Counted from the stretch's first letter, positions 8,031 to 17,626 are shown. The stretch: DNA of 64,000 bases from DASSUW01 sp963844405 (GCA_963844405.1 CAWJNZ010000004.1:868001-932000); one strand, 5' to 3'. The notes: a model not told the origin generated them from the sequence alone. A program made the numbers and translations.

Positions 8031-9439
8031 GGGATCTCGAGGAACAGCTCCGCGGTCGAATCGGACTCCTCGCGCCTGACGACGGCACCGGCGGCGCGGA
8101 CCTGCTCGAGGTCGTCGCGCACGGCCCGGAAGCCCGGGCCGAGGGTAAGGCCCGTTCGCTCGCCTAACGCAAGAAGCTGGCGTAGGTCGGCAAAGGCTAG
8201 CGCCTCGATCCTCCCGGCCAGGAGAGGGGCGACTGAACGAAGGGCCAGTTCCTGCGCCAGTCCGCGCCGCGCGAGCGTGCGCTGGCCGAGCCCCGACTCG
8301 TGCGTCGACGCGATCAGGACGTTGCCGTCGAGCGCGTACGACGGCGACAGCGGGGGCGTGACGGGGAGCGTGAACGCGTTGGCGTCGAGGGTCCGGAAGG
8401 CCCCGGCGTCGCCGGTCAGCTGGTCGGCGAGCGGCTCCTGCAGCCGGGCGAGCGCCTCGCGCGTACGGGCGGGGTCGTCGGTGCGGGCGGTGAGCGTGAA
8501 GACCGGCGTGGCGCCGCGGGCGGTCAGCGTGAGCGCGGCCTCGGTGGCGAGCGGCGCGAGCACGTCGCGGTCGAGGTCGAGGCCGGCGAGGTCTGGCAGT
8601 GCGGCCCTCACGACGGCGATGGCGTCCTCGAGGCCGCCCCGCTCGAGCAGGGCGACGAGCGCGTCGGCGCCCGCCGTGTGCAGGAAGGCGGCGGCGCTGG
8701 CGGGCGCGCGGCCCTGCAGCGCCGGGGCGAACTCCTGCGGCGGCGGAGCGCCGGGGGCGCGCAGCACGCGCGCGCTGACCCGCACGCCGCCCGCCTCCGT
8801 GCGCACGCGCGCGGCGAGGCCCTCGAAGTGCGGCGCGGCCGCGAAGGCGCCCGCGGCCTGCACCACGGCGGGCGCGGCGTCGAGCAGGCGCCGCACTCCC
8901 GCGGCGGGGGCGTAGAGCTCCACCGGCGCACGCTCGAGCTCGGCGGCGCGCTGGTAGACGCGGGTGTCGGCGAGCGACGGCCCGTCGCCCGTTGTCTGCG
9001 GGCCGATGACGAGGAAGTCGCCGACGAAGGCGGAGGTCCTCTCGAGCCCGCGACGGAAGCGCTCGGCGGCGGGGCGGTCGGCGACCTCCGCGATCACGAT
9101 CGGCTCGCCGCCGGCAGCGGGCAGCGCGACGCCCAGCTCGCCGCCCAGCCATCGCCGCACCTCCTCCTCGGGGCCCAGCCAGCGCTCCTGCAGCGCTTTG
9201 AGCGAGGGGAAGCGGCGGACGAGCGCCCACGCCTCGTCGCGGTTCTCGGCGCGGACCCAGAGTGCCGTGTCGGGCGGGGCGAGGCCGGCGGCTCCGGCCT
9301 CCGGGTCGTCGCCGCCGACGAGCAGCCCGGCCGCGACGGCGATGACCGCGACGACCGGCAGCAGCAGGCCGAGCCGGCGGCGGCGGGCGACCGGACCGAG
9401 GATCGCGAGCGGGATGCGGAGCGCGCGGCGCTCAGCCAC
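8027..9439 (-). CDS. Membrane-anchored DUF3352-type protein
   Basis: 470 aa from a GTG overlapping the der stop by 8 nt. After a basic start (RRRRLG) there is one transmembrane helix, LGLLLPVVAVIAVAAGLLVGG (about 23-43), then a large extracytoplasmic domain. The repeating pattern (an APPDTALWVRAENRDEAWALVRRFP opening, ...FVGDFLVIGPQ..., ...LDRDVLAPL..., ALARLQEPLADQL) resembles the DUF3352 family of Actinobacteria. A second member lies at 55980-57452. Function unknown; tight coupling to der and metK is conserved-looking and suggests a housekeeping envelope role. Confidence 0.75.
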   Translation of the reverse strand: MAERRALRIPLAILGPVARRRRLGLLLPVVAVIAVAAGLLVGGDDPEAGAAGLAPPDTALWVRAENRDEAWALVRRFPSLKALQERWLGPEEEVRRWLGGELGVALPAAGGEPIVIAEVADRPAAERFRRGLERTSAFVGDFLVIGPQTTGDGPSLADTRVYQRAAELERAPVELYAPAAGVRRLLDAAPAVVQAAGAFAAAPHFEGLAARVRTEAGGVRVSARVLRAPGAPPPQEFAPALQGRAPASAAAFLHTAGADALVALLERGGLEDAIAVVRAALPDLAGLDLDRDVLAPLATEAALTLTARGATPVFTLTARTDDPARTREALARLQEPLADQLTGDAGAFRTLDANAFTLPVTPPLSPSYALDGNVLIASTHESGLGQRTLARRGLAQELALRSVAPLLAGRIEALAFADLRQLLALGERTGLTLGPGFRAVRDDLEQVRAAGAVVRREESDSTAELFLEIP

Positions 9440-10781
9440 GCTCGCGCGACTTGCGCTCGACGAAGTCGATGATCAGCGGGATCCCCTCGAGGGCGTAGCG
9501 CTCACGGAGGCGATTCTCGATGAAGTAGGCGTAGTCGCGCGTCAGCTTGTTGCGGTTGTTGACGTGGATCTGGACCCGCGGCGGGTCGGTGCCGATCTGC
9601 GCCATGTAGAAGAGCTTGAGCCGGTGCCCCTGCTTGGCCGGCGGCTGGCGGGCGGCCGTCACCTCGGCGAGGAAGCGGTTGAGCTCGGGCGTCGGGATCC
9701 GGTGGCCCGCGCGGTCGGCCAGCGACAGCGCCTCCTGCAGCAACCGCGGGACGTTGCGGCCCGTGACCGCCGAGGCGGTGAGCACCTTCGGGCGCAGGCG
9801 CAGCTTGCGGTTGACCTGCGCGCGCTCGCGGTCGAGCTCGGCGGGGCCGACACCGGCGCCGGGCCCCCGCGGGTCGCCCTCGCCGCCGGTCAGGTCCCAC
9901 TTGTTGAGCACGAGCGCGGTGGCGCAGCCGGACTTCATGGCCAGGTCGGCGATCCGCAGGTCCTGCGCGGTCACGCCGTCCTGCGCGTCGCACACCACGA
10001 GCGCCACGGCGGCGCGCTCGGCGGCCCGCTGCGAGCGGAGCGTCGTGTAGTACTCGACCGGCTCGGAGACCTTGGCGGCGCGGCGGATACCGGCCGTGTC
10101 GACGAGCAGCAGCTCGCGGCCGTCGACCTCGATCGGCGTGTCGATGGCGTCGCGCGTGGTGCCGGCCTCGGGCGAGACGATCACGCGGTCGCGCCCGAGG
10201 AAGGCGTTGACGAGGCTCGACTTGCCGACGTTGGGGCGGCCGATGACGGCGAGGCGGACGACGTCCTCTTCGTCCTCCTGCTCCTCCTGCTCGGTCGGGC
10301 CGAGCTCGACCAGGCGGTCGAGCAGGTCGCCGGTGCCGAGGCCCTGGGCGGCGGAGACCGGCAGCGGCTCGCCGAGCCCGAGGCCGTGGAAGTCGTGCGC
10401 GAGCGTGAGCTGGTCCGGCGAGTCGATCTTGTTGGCGGCGACGACGACCGGCAGCCGGCCGCCGCGGAGGATCTGGGCGATCTCCTCGTCGCCGGGGCGG
10501 ACGCCGGCGCGGGCGTCGACGACGAGCACGGCCACCTCGGCGTCGGCGATCGCCTCGCGCGCCTGGTCCTGGATGCTGACCGCCAGCGGGTCGTCGTCCT
10601 CGAGGTCGACGCCGCCGGTGTCGATCAGCGTCAGCCGGCGGCCGTTCCACTCGGTGGTGAGCTCCTTGCGGTCGCGCGTGATGCCCGGCCGCTCGTGGAC
10701 GACGGCCTCGCGCGACTGCGTGAGCCGGTTGACGAGCGACGACTTGCCGACGTTCGGGTAGCCGACGACGGCAATTTTCAT
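9432..10781 (-). CDS. der: Ribosome-assembly GTPase Der (EngA)
   Basis: 449 aa from ATG at 10781 (ATGA overlap with the cmk stop). Two GTPase domains in tandem are present: GYPNVGKSSLVNRL at the N-terminus with NKID, and GRPNVGKSSLVNAFL near residue 180 with DTAGIRR and NKWD, followed by the C-terminal KH-like domain ending FIENRLRERYALEGIPLIIDF. Der matures the 50S subunit. The cmk-der neighbourhood is widespread in bacteria. A glutamate-rich linker (EQEEQEDEEDVV) joins the two G domains. Confidence 0.97.
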   Translation of the reverse strand: MKIAVVGYPNVGKSSLVNRLTQSREAVVHERPGITRDRKELTTEWNGRRLTLIDTGGVDLEDDDPLAVSIQDQAREAIADAEVAVLVVDARAGVRPGDEEIAQILRGGRLPVVVAANKIDSPDQLTLAHDFHGLGLGEPLPVSAAQGLGTGDLLDRLVELGPTEQEEQEDEEDVVRLAVIGRPNVGKSSLVNAFLGRDRVIVSPEAGTTRDAIDTPIEVDGRELLLVDTAGIRRAAKVSEPVEYYTTLRSQRAAERAAVALVVCDAQDGVTAQDLRIADLAMKSGCATALVLNKWDLTGGEGDPRGPGAGVGPAELDRERAQVNRKLRLRPKVLTASAVTGRNVPRLLQEALSLADRAGHRIPTPELNRFLAEVTAARQPPAKQGHRLKLFYMAQIGTDPPRVQIHVNNRNKLTRDYAYFIENRLRERYALEGIPLIIDFVERKSRERG

Positions 10782-11449
10782 TGGTTTCGCCTGCCAGCCG
10801 AACAACGTCCGTGTTGTTCGCCTTCGGCGACGTTACCCACGCGGGCCTCCACCACGAGCGTGACCACCTGGTCGACGACCTCCTCGACGGTCAGCCCGGT
10901 GGTGTCGACGGGGACGGCGTCGGGCGCGGCCTCGTGGACCGAGCGGTCGGCGCTGCTGTCGCGCTCGTCGCGCAGCGTCTGCTCGCGCCGGACCTGGTCG
11001 GGATCGGCGCCCAGCTCGGCGGCGCGGCGGGCGGCGCGCTCGTCCGGGTCGGCGGTGAGGAAGACCTTGACGGCGGCGTCGGGCGCCACCACGGTGGCGA
11101 TGTCGCGGCCCTCGGCGACCCAGTCGCCGTCGGCCATCAACCGCTGCTGCTTGGCGACGAGCGCCTGGCGCACGCCGGGGTCGGCGGCCACGCGCGAGGC
11201 GGCCTCGGAGACCTCGGGCGTGCGGATGGCGTCGGTGACGTCGCGGCCGTCGAGCAGGACGCGCTCGCCGACCTCGATGTCGATGCGCTCGGCCACCTGG
11301 GCGGGCGGGTCCGAGGTCTCGCTCGTCGCGAGTCCGACGGCGCGGTACATCGCGCCGGTGTCGAGGTAGGTGAAGCCGAGCTCGCGCGCGACGGCGCGGG
11401 CCACGGTGGACTTGCCGGCGCCGGCCGGGCCGTCGATCGCGATGACCAT
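10778..11449 (-). CDS. cmk: Cytidylate kinase
   Basis: 223 aa. The P-loop IDGPAGAGKSTVARAVA opens the protein, followed by YLDTGAMYRAVGL, VAEGRDIATVVAPDA and RRAAELGADPDQVRREQTLRDERDSSADRSV, the CMP-kinase lid and substrate residues. It phosphorylates CMP/dCMP. The final 19 residues (from about VGNVAEG) are encoded by an inserted repeat element and are not part of the conserved fold. The stop overlaps the der start (ATGA). Confidence 0.96.
   Translation of the reverse strand: MVIAIDGPAGAGKSTVARAVARELGFTYLDTGAMYRAVGLATSETSDPPAQVAERIDIEVGERVLLDGRDVTDAIRTPEVSEAASRVAADPGVRQALVAKQQRLMADGDWVAEGRDIATVVAPDAAVKVFLTADPDERAARRAAELGADPDQVRREQTLRDERDSSADRSVHEAAPDAVPVDTTGLTVEEVVDQVVTLVVEARVGNVAEGEQHGRCSAGRRNQ
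10783..10836. repeat. Hairpin-forming insertion element, copy 1 (in the cmk 3' end)
   Basis: Reads GGTTTCGCC...CTTCGGCGACGTTAC, with an internal perfect hairpin CGAACAAC/GTTGTTCG. It shares both ends with the element at 28456-28502 in gcvPB. It encodes the last codons of cmk and ends 2 bp before the der start codon, so it also supplies the der ribosome-binding region. Confidence 0.6.
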
Positions 11450-11456
11450 GGGCCTT

Positions 11457-12095
11457 TCAGCTTACGAGCGCGCTGAGGTACGGCGGGGGCTCGATCCCCT
11501 CGCGGAGCTGCGGGTCGGGCACGGGGTCGAGCGTCTCGATCCGCATCGGGACGGTGCCGGCCCACATGCCGAGCGCGTAGTCCTCGTCGTCGTCGATCGG
11601 CGGGCCGGTGCGGACCTTGGCCGAGCCCTCGGCGATCGGCAGCGCGAGGGCGGCGGTGCCCTTGAGCTCCTGGCGGGTGGGCCAGCGCACGTCGGCCCAG
11701 CGGCCGGGGACGAGCTTCTCGGTGAACGCCTCCAGCGCCCGCTCGAGCTCCTCGGGCTCGGTCAGCGGCCGCGCGGTCCCGTAGAGCACGACGCTGCGGT
11801 AGTTGACCGAGTGGTGGAAGGCCGAGCGGGCCAGCACCAGGCCGTCGATCAGCGTCGCGGTCAGGCACACCTCGACCCCGGTGGCCAGCGTGCGGAGGGC
11901 GCGGCTGGCGGCCGAGCCGTGGATCACCACCTCGTCGCCGACGCGGGCGTGCAGCGTGGGGATGACGGCCGGCCGGCCGTCGTGCACGAAGCCCAGGTGG
12001 CACACCATCGCCTCGTCCAGGATCGCGTCGATCGTCTCGCGGTCATGCGCCCCGCGCTTCGGCAACCTCCGCAACTTCGTCCTCGGCGACCTCAT
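11457..12095 (-). CDS. PPOX-fold flavin-nucleotide-binding protein
   Basis: 212 aa from ATG at 12095. The sequence KRGAHDRETIDAILDEAMVCHLGFVHDGRPAVIPTLHARVGDEVVIHGSAASRALR is the split-barrel start typical of pyridoxamine-phosphate-oxidase-like flavin binders; later come RSVVLYGTARPLTEPEELERALEAFTEKLVPGRW. Such genes often sit beside a MocR-type regulator, as here, which implies vitamin B6 or related redox metabolism, though the exact reaction is unknown. The start lies directly beside the double-palindrome element (12097-12161). No clear Shine-Dalgarno was found. Confidence 0.82.
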   Translation of the reverse strand: MRSPRTKLRRLPKRGAHDRETIDAILDEAMVCHLGFVHDGRPAVIPTLHARVGDEVVIHGSAASRALRTLATGVEVCLTATLIDGLVLARSAFHHSVNYRSVVLYGTARPLTEPEELERALEAFTEKLVPGRWADVRWPTRQELKGTAALALPIAEGSAKVRTGPPIDDDEDYALGMWAGTVPMRIETLDPVPDPQLREGIEPPPYLSALVS

Positions 12096-12096
12096 G

Positions 12097-12161
12097 AAGG
12101 GACAGGCACCTCTGTAGTAGAACAGTTGACGTCTGTGGTGATACAGAGGGGACTGGCCCTT
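12097..12161. repeat. Double-palindrome element A (CTGT-N6-ACAG twice) with inverted flanks
   Basis: CTGT(12112)-N6-ACAG, 7 nt, CTGT(12133)-N6-ACAG(12146). The flanks form an imperfect inverted repeat (AAGGGACAGGCACC... / ...GGGGACTGGCCCTT). It abuts the start codon of the PPOX gene. The same architecture recurs at 12204-12238 and 37967-38001. Confidence 0.7.
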
Positions 12162-12165
12162 CACG

Positions 12166-12199
12166 TTGAGGGACAGGCCCCCAATGTTGAGGGACAGGC
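12166..12199. repeat. 21-bp-spaced direct repeat upstream of mocR
   Basis: TTGAGGGACAGGC occurs at 12166-12178 and again at 12187-12199, 21 bp apart. The second copy supplies the TTGAGG -35 hexamer of the proposed mocR promoter. Confidence 0.6.
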
Positions 12200-12238
12200 A
12201 CTTCTGTTGTAGTACAGTTTGCGACTGTGCTAATACAG
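12187..12238 (+). promoter_or_regulatory. mocR promoter with double-palindrome operator (element B)
   Basis: TTGAGG (12187-12192), 17 bp, TAGTAC (12210-12215) gives a plausible promoter 11 nt ahead of the GTG start, i.e. an almost leaderless transcript. Palindrome CTGT-N6-ACAG at 12204-12217 covers the -10 box and the second at 12225-12238 covers the start codon. This is where an autorepressor would bind. Confidence 0.55.
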
Positions 12239-13519
12239 TATCAGCCGAGAGGCTCCGGGGCGAGCGAGATCGCGGCGAACCTGGAGGCCGACATCGCGAG
12301 CGGGCAGGTGCTCCCCGGCACGCCCGTCGCCTCCGTGCGGCGCACGGCCGCCGCGCTCGGGGTCAGCACCGCGACCGTGGCGGCGGCCATGGCGGACCTG
12401 AGGCGGCGCGGCGTCGTGATCTCGCGGCCGCGCAGCGGGATGCAGGTGGCCGGCCGGCCGCCGGTGCGGCCCGGCTTCGCGCTGCCCGACGCGCCGCCCG
12501 GGACGCGCGACCTCGTCACGGGGAGCCCCGACCCGGAGCTCCTGCCCGACGTCGCGCCCGCGCTGCGGGCGATGGAGGCGCCCAAGCGGGTGTACGTCGG
12601 CGAGCCGGTGCTGCCCGAGCTCGCCGAGGTGGCCGGCGCGGCGTTCGCCGCCGACGGCGTGCCGGTGACGCGCGTGTGCGCGGTGAACGGCGCGCTCGAC
12701 GGGATCGAGCGCGTGCTCGTCGCCCATCTGGCGCCCGGAGACGCGGTCGCCGTCGAGGACCCCGGCTGGCCCGGCGTGCTCGACCTCGCGCGCATGCTCG
12801 GCCTGCGGCTGCTGCCGGTGACGGTCGACGAGCGCGGGATGGTGCCGGAGGCGCTGGCCGCCGCCGTGCGCGACGGCGCGCGGGCGGTCGTGGTCACGCC
12901 CCGCGGCCACAACCCGTGCGGATCCGCCTTCGACGAGGCACGCGCCGCCGAGCTGCGCCGCGTGCTCTCCGGCGACGTGCTGGTGGTCGAGGACGACCAC
13001 CTCGGTCCCGTGGCCGGCACGCCGTGGCACACGCTGGTGGCAGGCCGCGAGCGCTGGGCTGCCGTCCGCTCGGTCTCGAAGTGGCTCGGTCCCGACCTGC
13101 GGCTCGCCGTGCTGACCGGCGACGAGGCGACGCTCGCGCGCGTCGAGGGGCGGCAGTCGCTCGGCCCCGGCTGGGTCAGCGGCATCGTCCAGCGGCTGGC
13201 CGTGGCGCTGTGGGACGACCCCGTGATCGCCCGCGCCGCCGAGGCCTACCGGGAGCGGCGCGAGGCGCTCGCCGCGCTGGTCGAGGCCGCGCCCGCCCCG
13301 AGCGGCATCAACCTCTGGGTGCCGGTGCCCGACGAGTTCGCGGCGATGCACCGCCTGCGCGAGGAGGGCTGGGCGGTCGCGGCCGGCGAGCCCTACCGGC
13401 TCTCCCCCGGCTCGTACATCCGCATCACCACCGCGGCGTTGCCGGCCGACGAGGCCCCGGCGCTGGCCGCGGCGATCGAGCGCGCGGTGAGCCCGCCGCG
13501 GCGAACGCGGGCGGCGTAG
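12227..13519 (+). CDS. MocR-type regulator (GntR HTH fused to aminotransferase fold)
   Basis: 430 aa. An N-terminal GntR winged helix (residues 10-70: IAANLEADIASGQVLPGTPVASVRRTAAALGVSTATVAAAMADLRRRGVV) is joined to a type-I aminotransferase domain (about 90-425) with VEDPGWPGV, VTPRGHNPCG, VEDDHLG and the PLP-lysine motif SVSKWLGPDLRLA. MocR proteins sense PLP or related amines and control vitamin B6, GABA or taurine genes. The divergent PPOX-fold gene supports a B6-linked role. The GTG start is inside the right half of element B. Confidence 0.92.
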   Translation: MLIQYQPRGSGASEIAANLEADIASGQVLPGTPVASVRRTAAALGVSTATVAAAMADLRRRGVVISRPRSGMQVAGRPPVRPGFALPDAPPGTRDLVTGSPDPELLPDVAPALRAMEAPKRVYVGEPVLPELAEVAGAAFAADGVPVTRVCAVNGALDGIERVLVAHLAPGDAVAVEDPGWPGVLDLARMLGLRLLPVTVDERGMVPEALAAAVRDGARAVVVTPRGHNPCGSAFDEARAAELRRVLSGDVLVVEDDHLGPVAGTPWHTLVAGRERWAAVRSVSKWLGPDLRLAVLTGDEATLARVEGRQSLGPGWVSGIVQRLAVALWDDPVIARAAEAYRERREALAALVEAAPAPSGINLWVPVPDEFAAMHRLREEGWAVAAGEPYRLSPGSYIRITTAALPADEAPALAAAIERAVSPPRRTRAA

Positions 13520-13561
13520 CGCGGCGCCAGCCCGCGCGGTCAGCCCGCCGCGGCGGACGCG
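13481..13561. repeat. 29-bp direct repeat at the converging ends of mocR and a methyltransferase
   Basis: 13481-13509 (end of mocR) and 13533-13561 (end of the methyltransferase) match at 27 of 29 positions, 52 bp apart. Each copy is coding for a different gene on opposite strands, so one gene end has been copied into the other. Confidence 0.7.
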
Positions 13562-14134
13562 CGCGGCTTGACGGCGCCGATCACGGCGAGGTCGCGCTCG
13601 GCCCAGGCAACGGTGGGATCGAAGCCCGCCGCGCGGAGCCAGGCGAGCTGGTCGTCGACTCGGTCCGGGAGGTCGAAGTCCGGGCTGAGCGGCGTCGTGG
13701 CCTCGGCGGGGTCGTCGGGGACGACGACGTCGGCGAGCACGAAGCGGCCGCCCGGCTCGAGCACGGCGGCGACGCGGGCGAACAGGTCCGCCTTGCCCGG
13801 CCCGTCGAGGTGGTGCACCGCGAGCGCCGAGAACACGAGGTCGAACGGGCCCGCGGGCAGCGGGTCCTGCAGACGCTGCTGGAGCAGCTCGGCGCCCGGC
13901 AGCGCGCGCCGCGGCGAGCATGTCGGCGCTGGCGTCGATGCCGACAAGCGTCGCCCCCGAGTGCCGGGCCAGCACGCGGCGCGCCGTCTCGCCGGTGCCG
14001 GTGCCGAGCTCGAGCAGCCTGCGGGCACCGGCGCCGGTGGCGGCCGCCGCCTCGTCCTGCAGCCGCTCGTAGGTGGGCAGCTCCGAGTGCATGAGCTCGA
14101 GGTAGTCGTCGGGGTGGAAGTGGAACTGACCCAT
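13540..14134 (-). CDS. SAM-dependent methyltransferase, frameshifted
   Basis: Two frames make one class-I methyltransferase. The first (from ATG 14134) gives MGQFHFHPDDYLELMHSELP...LLELGTGTGETARRVLARH and VGIDASADMLAAARA (motifs I and II); the second continues with LPGAELLQQRLQDPLPAGPFDLVFSALAVHHLDG...LEPGGRFVLADVV (motifs IV-V). One extra base near 13902-13908 (in a GC run) separates them. It follows aroA with a 1-nt TGATG overlap, so it is the last gene of the aro operon. Either a sequence error or a recent lesion; substrate unknown. Confidence 0.8.
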
Positions 14135-15417
14135 CAGCTGCGCAGCGCGGCGAGGTCGGCCTCGAAGCCGGGATAGGAGACGGCGGCGGCGTCCATCCCG
14201 ACGACCTCGACGCCGTCGCGCGAGGCCAGGCCGGCGACGGCGCCGAGCATGGCGAGCCGGTGGTCGCCGTGGGACTCGATCGTGCCGCCGCGCAGACCGC
14301 CCGTGCCGCGGACGACGAAGCCGTCGCCGGTCGCCTCGAGGTCCCCGCCGAGCCCGCGCAGGCCCTCGACCACGGTGGCGATCCGGTCGCTCTCCTTCAG
14401 CCGCAGCTCCTCGGCGCCGCGCACGACGCTCTCGCCCTCGGCGAAGCACCCCAGCAGCGCCACCAGGGGCAGCTCGTCGATGGCCAGCGGCACCTCCTCC
14501 GGCTCCACCACAGTCCCGACGAGCGGGCCATGGCAGACGTCGAGCTCGCACACCGGCTCCTCGGCCGGGATGCCGTCGGCCGGCTCCTCGAGCGGCCCGA
14601 CCACCACGCCCCCCATGCGGCGCAGGATCTGGAAGAAGCCCGTGCGCGTCCAGTTCGCGCCCATCCCCTCGATGACGATCCGCGAGCCCGGGACGAGCAC
14701 GGCGGCGGCGGCGTGGAAGGCGGCTGAGGAGGGGTCGCCGGGAACGTGCAGCGCGCCGAGCTCGAGCTCGTCCTGGGCCGCCACGGTGATGCGCTCGCCA
14801 GCGCGCGAGATCCGCACGCCGGCGGCCGCCAGCATGCGCTCGGTGTGGTCGCGGCTGGGCTTCGGCTCGACCACGGTGGTCGGCCCGAAGGCGAGCAGGC
14901 CGGCGAGAAGCACGCACGACTTGACCTGCGCGGAGGCCACCGGCAGCTCGTACTCGATGCCGCTCAGAGGGCTGCCCGTGACCGTGAAGGGCGGGAAGCG
15001 CCCGCGCGACTGTATTCGGGCCCCCATGAGCCTCAGCGGCGCGGCCACGCGGTCGACCGGCCGGCGGCGGATCGACGCGTCGCCGTCGAGCGTCCAGCGA
15101 CCGCCCTCCTGCCCGGCCAGCCAGCCGGGCAGCAGCCGCATCAGCGTGCCGGCGTTGCCGACGTCGATCAGCTCGGCCGGCGCCGCCGCCCGCAGGCCCA
15201 CGCCCCGGATCACCAAGGAGTCCGCGCGCCGCTCGACCAGCGCGCCGAGCGCCTGGACGGCGGCCAGCGTCGAGTTGGTGTCGGCGGCGTCGAGATAGCC
15301 GGTGACGGTGACCGGCTCGTCGGTCATCGCCGCCAGCAGCGCCGCGCGGTGCGACAACGACTTGTCGGGCGGCGCCGCGAGCGTGCCGCGCAGCGGGCCG
15401 TCGGGCGAGAACCTCAC
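14134..15417 (-). CDS. aroA: 3-phosphoshikimate 1-carboxyvinyltransferase (EPSP synthase)
   Basis: 427 aa from GTG 15417. The signature PPDKSLSHRAALLAAM (substrate lysine-serine), GNAGTLMRLLPGWLAGQ (about 85-100) and LRLKESDRIATVVEGLRGLG plus SHGDHRLAMLGAVAGL near the C-terminus are all present. It joins shikimate-3-phosphate and PEP in the common aromatic pathway. The start overlaps the tyrA stop by 4 nt. Confidence 0.97.
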   Translation of the reverse strand: MRFSPDGPLRGTLAAPPDKSLSHRAALLAAMTDEPVTVTGYLDAADTNSTLAAVQALGALVERRADSLVIRGVGLRAAAPAELIDVGNAGTLMRLLPGWLAGQEGGRWTLDGDASIRRRPVDRVAAPLRLMGARIQSRGRFPPFTVTGSPLSGIEYELPVASAQVKSCVLLAGLLAFGPTTVVEPKPSRDHTERMLAAAGVRISRAGERITVAAQDELELGALHVPGDPSSAAFHAAAAVLVPGSRIVIEGMGANWTRTGFFQILRRMGGVVVGPLEEPADGIPAEEPVCELDVCHGPLVGTVVEPEEVPLAIDELPLVALLGCFAEGESVVRGAEELRLKESDRIATVVEGLRGLGGDLEATGDGFVVRGTGGLRGGTIESHGDHRLAMLGAVAGLASRDGVEVVGMDAAAVSYPGFEADLAALRS

Positions 15418-16492
15418 GGGCGCGCCACCGTCAGCCCGAGCTCCTCGACCAGCGCCTGCGCCTCGTCGGCGCGCGCGTCGCCCGCCACCCACAGCGCGAT
15501 CGTGCCGGAGGACATGTCGGAGGCGGGATAGAGCGCCATGTCGAGGATGTTGACGCCCGCGCGGCCGAGGGCGAGCGCGACCTCTGCCACCACGCCCGGC
15601 CGGTTCGGCACCGCCACGCGCAGCTCGTGCACCTCGCCGCCGGCCAGGTCGGCCTCCAGCAGCCGCTGCCGCTCGCCCCGGGCGCCCTCGTTCCAGGCCG
15701 CCACGGCGTCGCCGTCGCGTGCCGCCAGCGCGCCGCGCACCTCGGTCAGCCGCCGCACCGTGTCGTCGATCGCGTCGACCAGCGCGTCGGCGTTGGCGAC
15801 GTAGATGTCGCGCCAGATGGCCGTGTTCGCGCCGGCCACGCGCGTCGCGTCGCGGAACGAGGGGCCGGTGGCCGGCAGCCGCTCGCCCTCCTCGGACAGC
15901 ACGCGCGCCGCCCGCGCCACGAGCACGTTGGCGAGCACGTGCGGGAGGTGCGAGACCGTGGCCAGCAGGGCGTCGTGGGTCTCGGCGTCGAGCGCCGCGG
16001 GCCGCGCGCCGAGCTCCACCAGCAGCCGGTGCAGCCGCTCGTAGAGCATCCCGCCGGTGCGCGCCGTCGGGGTCAGGTACCACGTGGCGCCCTCGAAGAG
16101 ATCGGCGCGCGCGTGCTCGACCCCCGCCGTCTCGGCGCCGGCCAAAGGATGTCCACCCACGAACCTGGGATCGTCGACGGCGGCGACGACCGAGCGCTTG
16201 GTCGAGCCGACGTCGGTGACCACGCAGTCCTCGCCCGCCGCCGCGAGCACTTCGGAGACGACCGACGGCAGCGCCCCGACCGGTGCCGCCACGAAGGCGA
16301 GGTCGGCGCCCTCGACGGCCTCGGCGATCGAGCCGCACGCCTCGCTGAGGGCGCCGCGCTCGAGCGCCGCGCCGAGGTCACCCGGGTCGTAGCCGCGCAC
16401 GTGTGCGCCGAGGCGCTCGCGCGCGGCCAACCCGATCGAGCCGCCGATGAGTCCCACGCCGACGACGGCGAGCCGGCGCGGGGCCTCGGCCA

Positions 16493-16493
<1 letters not shown>
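15414..16493 (-). CDS. tyrA: Prephenate dehydrogenase with C-terminal ACT domain
   Basis: 359 aa from ATG 16493. Rossmann motif VVGVGLIGGSIGLAA (about 9-23), GGHPLAGAE and ATVSHLPHVLANVL define prephenate dehydrogenase; ELRVAVPNRPGVVAEVALALGRAGVNI (about 285-312) starts an ACT domain, expected to bind tyrosine for feedback inhibition. It converts prephenate to hydroxyphenylpyruvate. TGATG overlap with the aroF stop. Confidence 0.95.
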
Positions 16494-17518
<1,025 letters not shown>

Positions 17519-17626
17519 CTGCTGCTTCTCCTAGGTCAGTTGCACACTCTACGAACGATCCGCTGGAGCGGCGCTCGGCCCGAAGGCCACGATGCGGCGG
17601 TGCGCAGCACGCACCCGGCCGAGCGC
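17519..17626 (-). promoter_or_regulatory. Attenuator-like leader structure of the aroF operon
   Basis: Immediately after the leader-peptide stop, GCGCTCGGCC (17617-17626) can pair perfectly with GGCCGAGCGC (17571-17580). Nested inside are GGTGCG-TGCTG-CGCACC (17599-17615) and a competing GGCC-TTCG-GGCC (17577-17588). The aroF Shine-Dalgarno at 17525-17533 is complementary over 9 nt to 17649-17657 in the leader ORF. No U-run follows any stem, so control would be of translation rather than of termination. Confidence 0.6.

Noticed and set aside
6746..8100. SAM riboswitch for metK
   Set aside because: metK starts inside the stop of the preceding gene, leaving no leader, and nothing resembling the SAM-I core is visible.
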